Origin: Saprospiraceae bacterium
Lineage (GTDB): Bacteria > Bacteroidota > Bacteroidia > Chitinophagales > Saprospiraceae
Assembly: GCA_020630045.1 (NCBI GenBank)
Contig: JAHDCE010000101.1
Span: forward strand, 1 to 10,025
Length of the DNA stretch: 10,025 bases
Direction of reading: 5' to 3'
In this document: positions 1 through 5,923 of the stretch, in pieces
Numbering within the stretch: the first letter of the stretch is position 1
How the letters are laid out: each line of letters begins with the position of its first letter
Translations under genes and position numbers: made by a program
Notes under the pieces: generated by a model
Told to the model about the DNA's origin: nothing
Databases searched by the model: none
What the model saw: the letters and a program-made list of their open reading frames with translations, nothing else

Positions 1-385
1 AACCGAAAATATGCTCATTTCCAGAGAAAGTAGAATTAACTTTCAATATTTCATTATTGAATAAGGTCATCTTGTTATTGACTGATTGAAGGTAGATAGA
101 GCTTTGGAGCTGTTGATTAAGTGGAGTTGGGTCTTTCAAATCTATTTTTTCAGTTGCATGGTTGTAAGTCAAAGCATATCTATTTCCATTTACCCAAAAC
201 CAAATAATATTTGCCGGCCTGCCATTATATTCTCGAACTTCAATTTCTCCATCAGATTTCCAAATTACAGCACCTAACAATGAAAGTGAAACGCCTTCTA
301 CTTTTCCTGCATGATGATCGGCTCGTCTTAAAACTCCATCTAAATAATTTTGGAGTTTTCCGATTGAATCTATTGATATTGCCAT
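1..385 (-). CDS. Hypothetical protein, partial (3' end beyond left edge)
   Basis: An uninterrupted minus-strand frame starts with ATG at 385 and is still open at base 1, giving 128 codons without a stop. The protein begins MAISIDSIGKLQNYLDGVLR, then has RADHHAGKVEGVSLSLLGAV and a Trp-rich stretch (NIIWFWVNGNRYALTYNHAT). There is no signal peptide, membrane segment or catalytic motif that I can name. It looks like a small soluble protein; it reminds me of short hypothetical proteins seen in gene cassettes and genomic islands (from memory, unverified). It lies 32 nt downstream of nadC on the same strand, with only a weak purine-rich AGAAAAG before the ATG. GC content is about 34% by hand count, against about 48% in the adjacent part of nadC, which suggests separate acquisition. 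That this is a real gene is fairly likely; its function is unknown. Confidence 0.65.
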   Translation of the reverse strand, partial: MAISIDSIGKLQNYLDGVLRRADHHAGKVEGVSLSLLGAVIWKSDGEIEVREYNGRPANIIWFWVNGNRYALTYNHATEKIDLKDPTPLNQQLQSSIYLQSVNNKMTLFNNEILKVNSTFSGNEHIFG

Positions 386-412
386 TATCTTTTCTATAAA
401 TGAAGAATAAAT

Positions 413-442
413 CGAATTTACCTTTTAATTTTCAAACTCAAA
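413..442 (-). promoter_or_regulatory. Weak candidate promoter inside the 3' end of nadC
   Basis: On the minus strand TTTG (439-442) is followed after 18 nt by TAAATTCG (413-420), one mismatch from the Bacteroidetes -7 consensus TAnnTTTG. It lies 27 nt before the ATG at 385 and could give the AT-rich downstream gene its own transcript. Such short motifs occur by chance in AT-rich DNA, so confidence is low. Confidence 0.25.
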
Positions 443-1266
443 TCCAAGCTGCGGATGGAGTGCGTCAAAGCTCCTACCGAAATATAATCCACACCCGTTT
501 TAGCGTACCTACGGACGGTTTGAAGATTGATGCCTCCGGAAGCTTCTGTTTCAAAGCGGCCATTAATGACGGCGATGGCTTCCGCCAAAATCGGCACTTC
601 AAAATTGTCAAGCATGATACGGTCGATGCCTCCCACTTCCAATGCCTCATAAAGTTCGACCAAGTTGCGGACTTCGAGCGTTATTTCAAGGCTCTTGTTA
701 TTTGCTTTGAGGTATGCATGTGTCTTTTTAATCGCTTCAGAAATACTTCCACAAGCATCAACATGGTTGTCCTTGATCATAATCCGATCATACAGTCCGT
801 CCCGATAGTTGGTACAACCTCCGATTTCTACAGCCTTCTTTTCCAAAAACCTAAGCAAAGGCGTGGTTTTCCTAGTATCTAATATTTTAGTCTTTAGTCC
901 TTCCACCTCTACTGCGAATCTGCTGGCTTGGGTCGCGATACCACTCATTCTTTGCATGGTATTCAGTACGAGTCGCTCCCCTTTAAGGAGATTTTGAGCA
1001 GTACTTGTCACTTCAAACGCAATATCGCCATATTCGACATCAGCACCATCTTCAACCAACTGATTGAACTTTACATCACCATCCAAATGAGAAAAAACCG
1101 CTTTCGCTACATCAATCCCGGCAATCACTCCATTGTCTTTGACCAATAGTCTTGCGGTTTCTATTTTTTCAGCGGGAATACAAGCCAAAGACGTGTGATC
1201 GCCATCCCTTACATCCTCTTCAATTCCTAATTGAATGAATCGTTCCAATTGTTGTTGATATGTCAT
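418..1266 (-). CDS. nadC: Nicotinate-nucleotide pyrophosphorylase (carboxylating), quinolinate phosphoribosyltransferase
   Basis: The enzyme converts quinolinate and PRPP to nicotinate mononucleotide, CO2 and pyrophosphate in cytosolic de novo NAD synthesis. The 282-residue product has the normal family length. Recognisable blocks are LNTMQRMSGIAT (101-112), ILDTRKTTP (128-136), GGCTNYRDGLYDRIMIKDNH (149-168), LEVRN (197-201), IMLDNF (217-222), EASGGI (241-246) and VGALTHS (264-270). The family usually has NHR where this protein has NYR (Tyr154). The frame is open up to an ATG at 1380, but that extension would read through the terminator of the upstream gene and adds 38 residues that resemble nothing. 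MTYQQQLERF at 1266 fits the family N-terminus, so I choose it. No nadA or nadB is in view. Confidence 0.95.
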   Translation of the reverse strand: MTYQQQLERFIQLGIEEDVRDGDHTSLACIPAEKIETARLLVKDNGVIAGIDVAKAVFSHLDGDVKFNQLVEDGADVEYGDIAFEVTSTAQNLLKGERLVLNTMQRMSGIATQASRFAVEVEGLKTKILDTRKTTPLLRFLEKKAVEIGGCTNYRDGLYDRIMIKDNHVDACGSISEAIKKTHAYLKANNKSLEITLEVRNLVELYEALEVGGIDRIMLDNFEVPILAEAIAVINGRFETEASGGINLQTVRRYAKTGVDYISVGALTHSIRSLDLSLKIKR

Positions 1267-1288
1267 GTCTAGTATTTTTGAAATTTTA

Positions 1289-1313
1289 CCGGAGACCAAA
1301 ATGCAATCTCCGG
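1289..1313 (-). promoter_or_regulatory. Hairpin in the nadC leader
   Basis: A perfect 7-bp stem (CCGGAGA with TCTCCGG) encloses an 11-nt loop, 22 nt upstream of the nadC start codon. On the minus strand it is followed by TAAAATTTC, not a clean U run, so it is a poor terminator. It could be a leader structure affecting nadC translation, or a leftover second terminator of the upstream gene. The structure is plain in the sequence; its role is inferred. Confidence 0.4.
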
Positions 1314-1334
1314 GAACCGAAATCAAGGGGGAAC

Positions 1335-1367
1335 AAAAAAAAGGTGCCCGACAATCGTCAGACACCT
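1335..1367 (-). terminator. Intrinsic terminator of the DUF4783-like gene
   Basis: On the minus strand an 11-bp stem (AGGTGTCTGAC with GTCGGGCACCT, two G-U pairs) with a GATT loop is followed by eight T. It sits 46 nt after the stop codon of the gene ending at 1414. It has no T run on the plus strand, so it acts only leftward. It implies that nadC has its own promoter or relies on readthrough. Confidence 0.9.
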
Positions 1368-1413
1368 CCACTAAGTGCATTAAAATTTGTTCTAGTTTCC
1401 TTTTGGGAAACTT

Positions 1414-1791
1414 TTAATCTTCTATTCTCAGCTCTTGGATGATGTATTTATCATCCGTCACCATCATATGGAGATATGTTCGATAGGTTTTACCACCCAT
1501 GACCAAATCACCTATGACATAATGTGAATCCGCTCCCCGGGATTTCCCTTGGTGAGCCGGACTGAAAGATGAAGGTTTGTGTTTGGAGAAATATTTCGCC
1601 AACAACGCTTTCGCTTCATCCTTGGAATACAAATCTTCGACATCTCCGAAAGCCAACTCAATGTCCTCGTCAAAATATTCTGACAACGTATCTACGTCCC
1701 CACTTTTGAGTGCATTGGTAATAGCGACCATATCAGGCGCTAAAAAACTCGGAGCCATCCACAAAACAAAACCTACAATCACGGTTTTCAT
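1414..1791 (-). CDS. DUF4783-like small exported protein
   Basis: The 125-residue product starts MKTVIVGFVLWMAPSFLAPD, a short hydrophobic signal-like segment, and continues with DMVAITNALKSGDVDTLSEYF. That is the typical opening of the Bacteroidetes DUF4783 family, a small NTF2/SnoaL-like alpha+beta fold. Other matching parts are YSKDEAKALLAKYFSKHKPS (55-74), HQGKSRGADSHYVIGDL (80-96) and the final YIIQELRIED. I start it at 1791, because the in-frame ATG at 1821 would put ten polar residues ahead of the signal sequence. The protein is probably periplasmic, and its molecular function is unknown for the family. It lies just upstream of nadC, an arrangement I recall from other Bacteroidetes, but a strong terminator separates the two. 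Family assignment is by pattern recall, without a search. Confidence 0.8.
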   Translation of the reverse strand: MKTVIVGFVLWMAPSFLAPDMVAITNALKSGDVDTLSEYFDEDIELAFGDVEDLYSKDEAKALLAKYFSKHKPSSFSPAHQGKSRGADSHYVIGDLVMGGKTYRTYLHMMVTDDKYIIQELRIED

Positions 1792-1821
1792 AACACTATT
1801 GTTTTGATGAACAAGCACCAC

Positions 1822-2240
1822 CGGTTATCTCCCTTAGTAACAGTCAAATAATAACTTTGCGATTTGACTTATGTTCTTTTTACTTTATACTTCGTTAATT
1901 TTTTCAGCAATAGCCCTGCTATTCCTTCTAAAATTGCCTCGTCTAAACTAAAAATTACGATTTTCAAATCAACAACTTATTTTTTGGCTGTTACTTAAGT
2001 TTTATCCGGTGATTTAATTTACGATTTCGTGTAAAAGGTTCTCCCAAGTATTGTAATTTTTAGTTTCACTAATTTAAACGTAAAACTTTGAAATTGATGC
2101 AATTATTAAGAACCCATTAACAGCAATCGCTAGTTTTTAACGTAGTTTCCTAGGTTTCATTGCTTCAATCCATACATAAAAGAGTGTTTTTCATGGATAA
2201 ATCCATAAAATGATTTTTCAGAAATTCTCGTTCCAAAATC
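1822..2240. other. Intergenic AT-rich stretch without a recognisable gene
   Basis: No frame here looks like a conserved protein and there is no tRNA or rRNA. It must contain the promoter of the gene starting at 1791; the best -7-like box on the minus strand (TATTATTTG, about 1843-1851) has one base too many. On the plus strand TAACTTTG (1852-1859) matches the -7 consensus but has no -33 partner; it precedes a 26-codon hydrophobic frame (1871-1951), discussed in the findings. A small inverted repeat, ATGGAT-AA-ATCCAT, lies at 2193-2206. Confidence 0.5.
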
Positions 2241-2278
2241 AAAAACGCTCGCCGGCAAATTGCCGACGAGCGCCTTTT
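2241..2278 (-). terminator. Terminator downstream of the lipase-like gene (probably bidirectional)
   Basis: CGCTCG (2246-2251) pairs with CGAGCG (2267-2272), and CGGCA (2253-2257) with TGCCG (2261-2265), with one C-A mismatch between the two helices and a 3-nt loop. On the minus strand the hairpin is followed by TTTTTGATTTT; on the plus strand by CCTTTT. It lies about 210 nt beyond the stop codon of the gene ending at 2485, with the long palindrome in between, so it most likely ends that transcript. Confidence 0.85.
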
Positions 2279-2287
2279 CTATCCATC

Positions 2288-2451
2288 TAAGTACCCGTCC
2301 ATAAGTAATCATATCGTCCATGCGGCGGATTTTTGCAGTAGGCTGCGTTGTGAAAATCCTTGCGTAGCTAGGCTATGCGCGGTTTTCACGCCTTGACTAC
2401 CACAAAAATCCACTCGCCTGTATCTATACATTACTTTTGACCGAGTACTTA
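2288..2451. repeat. 164-bp imperfect palindrome (REP/MITE-like intergenic repeat)
   Basis: The two halves (2288-2369 and 2371-2451) are imperfect inverted copies. Blocks shared in the same order from the outside in are TAAGTAC, AAGTAAT, GGATTTTTG, GTAG, GTGAAAA and the centre GCGTAGC-TAG-GCTATGC, where one G-U pair is allowed. As RNA it would fold into one long interrupted hairpin. It has no coding potential. The ends begin and finish with TA, which would fit insertion at a TA dinucleotide, as for Tc1/IS630-type miniature elements, but a palindrome reads TA at both ends anyway. It sits between the stop of the lipase-like gene and that gene's terminator, so it is probably transcribed as part of its 3' untranslated region. 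Confidence 0.85.
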
Positions 2452-2484
2452 TCATTTGCCTATAAAGGCACAATCCGTTCTACA

Positions 2485-4356
2485 TTACTTCTTGATGATT
2501 TGATTGACGGAAGTGGTGTTTCCGGTCGCCAATTCAATGAAATAAACACCGGACGCCAATTCTGACAAGTCCCAATTGGCAGTATTCGCACCTTCTGCAA
2601 AGGTTCCAAGATTACCACCGTCTACAACTCGTCCGTAAGCATCGAATACTCGGATAGTGAACTCAGCTTCCATATCCGTCTTGAACGAGATATTCACTTG
2701 GTCAACAACAGGATTCGGGAAAGTATTCATTTCCAAGTCCATCTCCATACCTGTTTGCGGAGTCAACCTTGCATTGGTCATTACAGCAAATCCGGTCACC
2801 AAGGAACGACGGAATCCTTTTCCTTCCGCATTCAAGATGACGTTGTAAATTCCCGTTTCCAAGTCGCTAGGAAGAGTTACTGTATAATTTCCTTCTCCTA
2901 GGTATCTGAAATCTACGATGGCCAATCGTCCTTGTGAGACAGGCGTACCATCCAAGTTATTTTTTAATGATACGACGGCTGATAAAGCGGCTTCTTTATC
3001 AACTCCTTCAAGAACAGCATTCAAAACTACGTTTTCTCCTGATTCGAATGTCGGGTTGGTGTTGTCATATTTCAAAACCGGACCGTTTTCATATGCAACG
3101 AAAGCGGCGTAGCGATCTGCATCCGTTTCCAATCGGTACTTACCGGGAGTCAAGTCAGTCAATACGGTAGAGCTGCTAAAACCTTTTTTCATACCTTGGC
3201 TTTTTGTCATCTCCAAAGCCTGTAGTCTGTTGGATTTGCCGGCCAATGTGAAAATATTCTCTTCCTCTCCGTGAAGGATATTGACGGAAACGGCTCCTGA
3301 GTTTTCATTTACTGTGAATACATCATCGTTGCCATCATAGGCACTGAACATTTCAAAGTTACTCTCAATCATTTCTCCTCTGGCGATTTCCGGTTTTGGA
3401 GCTGCCATTCTATTGCCCATTGGTGCTTCTAACCAAGGACGGATGTCATCCCACATGACATAAGCGTATGTGATGTCGATGTGGTCGAATTTCGATTCTT
3501 TGTTACACCACCAGTTCCAACACCAGCCATCCCATACCTGATAACCGCCGGGACGAGTAGAACTATAATAAGGTGTAACTCCGTCGTTACCACCGGTTTC
3601 TTTCCCACCTCCCATATAGTTGAGGATGTTTCCACCAACGACCATAGTAGGAGCGGCAATGGTCGTTCCATGATCGTACCCCCAAGCACCAAAGTTGATG
3701 AATTTGCTAGGCTGGTTATCAGAATCATTGTCAAGAATCGGACGAGCGACTCCTTCCATATAATAAGTCGTGGATGTAGCGGTTCCACCTCCTAATCCGA
3801 TGAAATCTACCAACCAATTGAAGGCCGGTGTTTCGGCGATATCAGCCAAACCCGTTCCTTTAAAGGGAGTTCCTAGGGTAATAACTCGATCTACCAAGTC
3901 ATATTTATCGTGGTGGAACATGGCTACCTCGGAGGCTTTACCTCCGTTAGAGTGTGCCACGATAACCACATCGTCAACACCATAGTGGTCAGTAATTTCT
4001 TCTAGCATTTCCGCTAAAATTTCACCATTCGACCACATTCCTTCTCCTCTTGTCATGGCCACCCAAGCGGTACGGTATCCTGCATAATAGCTCTTTTCAT
4101 AAATGTGATTGCCGGGCGCGAACCAAAGGTTCGCCAAGTCAATAAAGCCATGTACGTATACAACGACCGGCTTGTTGTCGCTTCCTTGTGGTTCATCACC
4201 GTAGAAAATAGCGCTGTCATTGATTGACCCAACAAATAATGGGTTTAACAATAACGGGTGAGGTAATTGATACTCTCCAAAATCATTTTGTGCTTGTGTC
4301 GGGGAGAGGCATATTAATGAGAAAAGAATGACGAACGTAGAAATAATGAATTTCAT
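2485..4356 (-). CDS. Secreted lipase/esterase-like alpha/beta hydrolase with T9SS C-terminal sorting domain
   Basis: This 623-residue protein has a signal peptide (1-22, ending TQAQ) and an alpha/beta hydrolase domain at about 60-310. It shows VVVYVHGF (64-71, oxyanion loop), the nucleophile elbow AHSNGG (Ser136; Ala replaces the first Gly, as in Bacillus-type lipases), NDGVTPYYSS (257-266, candidate acid Asp258) and FDHID (candidate His292). The triad is inferred from order and spacing. Between Asp and His lies a Trp-rich loop, residues 275-284, holding the only two cysteines I see in the mature protein. Residues about 320-530 look like beta-rich Ig-like spacer modules. Residues 545-623 form a type A T9SS sorting domain: FPNPVVDQVNISF, FDAYGRVV, GVYFIEL and final KK. 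Export to the cell surface or medium is therefore expected. Candidate substrates are lipids, esters or polyesters; none can be chosen from sequence. Its promoter carries a double operator. Confidence 0.9.
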   Translation of the reverse strand: MKFIISTFVILFSLICLSPTQAQNDFGEYQLPHPLLLNPLFVGSINDSAIFYGDEPQGSDNKPVVVYVHGFIDLANLWFAPGNHIYEKSYYAGYRTAWVAMTRGEGMWSNGEILAEMLEEITDHYGVDDVVIVAHSNGGKASEVAMFHHDKYDLVDRVITLGTPFKGTGLADIAETPAFNWLVDFIGLGGGTATSTTYYMEGVARPILDNDSDNQPSKFINFGAWGYDHGTTIAAPTMVVGGNILNYMGGGKETGGNDGVTPYYSSTRPGGYQVWDGWCWNWWCNKESKFDHIDITYAYVMWDDIRPWLEAPMGNRMAAPKPEIARGEMIESNFEMFSAYDGNDDVFTVNENSGAVSVNILHGEEENIFTLAGKSNRLQALEMTKSQGMKKGFSSSTVLTDLTPGKYRLETDADRYAAFVAYENGPVLKYDNTNPTFESGENVVLNAVLEGVDKEAALSAVVSLKNNLDGTPVSQGRLAIVDFRYLGEGNYTVTLPSDLETGIYNVILNAEGKGFRRSLVTGFAVMTNARLTPQTGMEMDLEMNTFPNPVVDQVNISFKTDMEAEFTIRVFDAYGRVVDGGNLGTFAEGANTANWDLSELASGVYFIELATGNTTSVNQIIKK

Positions 4357-4418
4357 GGTGTGAAGAATTAAGGTTAAGTAATGGTTCTGTTTTAGTTCGT
4401 TTCGAAAGATTTTCGCAT

Positions 4419-4436
4419 TTAGCGAATTTTCGCTGG
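4419..4436. promoter_or_regulatory. Operator copy 2 at the likely transcription start
   Basis: AGCGAATTTTCGCT (4421-4434) is a palindrome with 6-bp arms. With its TT flank (TTAGCGAATTTTCGCT, 4419-4434) it is a perfect 16-bp inverted match to bases 4450-4465 of the first copy. One outer half (GG at 4435-4436) departs from the 18-bp pattern, so it is likely the weaker site. It lies just downstream of the -7 box, where a bound repressor would block initiation or promoter escape. Confidence 0.65.
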
Positions 4437-4438
4437 CA

Positions 4439-4469
4439 CAAATATAGTTAGCGAAAATTCGCTAACAAA
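4439..4469 (-). promoter_or_regulatory. Bacteroidetes-type promoter of the lipase-like gene
   Basis: On the minus strand TTTG (4466-4469) is followed by a 19-nt spacer and TATATTTG (4439-4446). This matches the published Bacteroidetes consensus TTTG-N19-TAnnTTTG at every fixed base and in spacing. Transcription should begin near 4432-4435, giving a leader of roughly 78 nt before the ATG at 4356. Confidence 0.75.
4448..4465. promoter_or_regulatory. Operator copy 1 filling the promoter spacer
   Basis: TTAGCGAAAATTCGCTAA is palindromic in its outer 8-bp arms (TTAGCGAA / TTCGCTAA) around a central AA. It occupies 18 of the 19 bases between the -33 and -7 boxes, a classic repressor position that would exclude RNA polymerase. 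Its centre is 29 bp from the centre of the second copy, close to three helical turns, so two dimers could bind the same face. Size and symmetry suit a dimeric winged-helix or TetR-type regulator; the family cannot be told. No regulator gene is in the window. Confidence 0.7.
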
Positions 4470-4584
4470 GAATTTTCCGCTTATTTTTATTTTTCGTTGA
4501 CTTTCCTCGAGAGATGTGTTTGAGAGAAATATAGACCAGGGAGATAGATTGTTAGGAAATCAATACAAGGAATGCCACGCCATT

Positions 4585-5922
4585 TTAAACTGGTCTTCTC
4601 AAGTTTTGATAAAATAGTTCGTACCCCGCCAGCCCTAAAATGATGAGAAACTCCATGGCGACCACCCACATATTTTCCCGGTAAGGGGAGTAAGAATAAT
4701 TGATATAAGTCAGGGCAATCAGCCCGGACCATACGATGGGGAATCGCAGGTAGGTTAAAGCGGACAATGCGACCAAAGGGGTGATGTACCAAGGGTGTAT
4801 TGTTGTAGACAATAATTGATAAGTAGTTAATGCGGTTAGAAACACGACTGGAAGTGTTTTGAGGTTGTGTTTCTTTTGAAAGAGTGACAATAGCAATATT
4901 ATTATAAGAGTAGCCATCGCCATTCCGGGGCCTATATAGGCGATTTCATTATAGCCTCTTGCCAAGTAACCTATTTCTCTAATGATATAATATATACCAC
5001 CGTTGAATTCGAAACTCTGATAGTACAAGCGGATACTACTCAAGAAATTCTGAGCCAATTCTACATTCCCGGAAACGGGAAGAAGTAATACTCCGGCCAC
5101 TAAAACAGAAATGAAACCAAAAATGATGGCAGATTTCCAACCTACTTTTTTAATCAAAAGTGGTAAAAACATCAAGGGAAGCAACTTAGCTGAGATGGCG
5201 AATCCGAAAGTGGCTGCGGCTCCAACCAATCGATTTTTTAAAAGCAATAAAATGCTAAGTAAAAGGAAGAATATCATCATTCCTTCAAAATGAAGGTTAC
5301 CGCTTATTTCAATAATGACTAAGGGATTGAGGGCATATAAAATGACTTGCCATTCCGGAAGTTTAATCTTTTTTAAAATTAGATAAATTAAACCTATTGA
5401 ACCGACTTCGAACAGTAACAAAATGGACTTCATCACACTCACTGCTCCTAGGAGGTGATCCGGAGAGACATATACTCCGATGGCAAATACATATTGCAAT
5501 AAGGGAGGATAAACACTATGGTATTTTTGAGAATTCAAATCAGGGTACAATTCGGTCCAGGGACTATCTTTCCCATGCAACTCCATCCAATCGACAGGTA
5601 AAACACTGAACGGACTCACACCTTCCTGTCCCATATATGCATCCCAAACAAAACGAAAATAGTCATCAGACAAGGGTGGAAATATCGGCAATAATAACAA
5701 GCGCAACAAGACCCCAAAAACGACCCAATACTTCCAGTAATGGCGAAACTTAAAAGTAGCCAAAACATAACCTAAAAACATCAATAAATAGGCTCCAAAA
5801 ATTAGCCCAAAGTCCTGCTGACCAGCAAAATAACCTAGCAGTACTACTCCAGAACACATCAACATCATTAAAAATGATATTGAAATAACGTCCTTGATAT
5901 TTCCGGAAGGAGAAAGGTTCAC
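4585..5922 (-). CDS. GT-C fold integral membrane glycosyltransferase (polyprenyl-phosphate-sugar dependent, mannosyltransferase-like)
   Basis: The 445-residue protein is hydrophobic with roughly ten to twelve membrane segments. After the first two or three segments comes an extracytoplasmic loop with LSDDYFRFVWDAYMGQEGVS (about 83-102). Its acidic pair is typical of GT-C enzymes that use a polyprenyl-phosphate sugar as donor on the outer face of the membrane. A second typical piece is LNPLVIIEISGNLHFEGMM (about 198-216). Family knowledge suggests mannose or glucose as the sugar; the acceptor is unknown. The start is GTG at 5922, one base after the TAG of the preceding gene; no ATG lies near it upstream and the next Met is within the first membrane segment, so translation is probably coupled. 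The DPM1-like synthase two genes upstream could make its donor. I see no clear terminator after the gene, so transcription may continue into the lipase-like gene. Confidence 0.85.
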   Translation of the reverse strand: MNLSPSGNIKDVISISFLMMLMCSGVVLLGYFAGQQDFGLIFGAYLLMFLGYVLATFKFRHYWKYWVVFGVLLRLLLLPIFPPLSDDYFRFVWDAYMGQEGVSPFSVLPVDWMELHGKDSPWTELYPDLNSQKYHSVYPPLLQYVFAIGVYVSPDHLLGAVSVMKSILLLFEVGSIGLIYLILKKIKLPEWQVILYALNPLVIIEISGNLHFEGMMIFFLLLSILLLLKNRLVGAAATFGFAISAKLLPLMFLPLLIKKVGWKSAIIFGFISVLVAGVLLLPVSGNVELAQNFLSSIRLYYQSFEFNGGIYYIIREIGYLARGYNEIAYIGPGMAMATLIIILLLSLFQKKHNLKTLPVVFLTALTTYQLLSTTIHPWYITPLVALSALTYLRFPIVWSGLIALTYINYSYSPYRENMWVVAMEFLIILGLAGYELFYQNLRRPV

Positions 5923-5923
5923 A

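Noticed and set aside
400..882. 160-codon open frame on the plus strand opposite nadC
   Set aside because: It is fully antisense to nadC, which has clear family motifs; the antisense translation shows no recognisable domain.
1267..1380. N-terminal extension of nadC to an ATG at 1380
   Set aside because: The extension covers the upstream gene's terminator and adds 38 residues unlike the family; the start at 1266 gives normal length.
2193..2206. Small palindrome ATGGAT-AA-ATCCAT as a terminator or operator
   Set aside because: The arms are 6 bp with a 2-base centre, no T run follows, and it is far from any start; it is likely chance.
3429..3788. 119-codon minus-strand frame and a 104-codon plus-strand frame within the hydrolase gene
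   Set aside because: Both are out-of-frame or antisense shadows of the hydrolase coding sequence with no domain features.
4487..4792. 101-codon minus-strand frame overlapping the end of the GT-C gene
   Set aside because: It lies in another frame over the well-supported GT-C sequence and ends in AT-rich noncoding DNA; it has no motifs.
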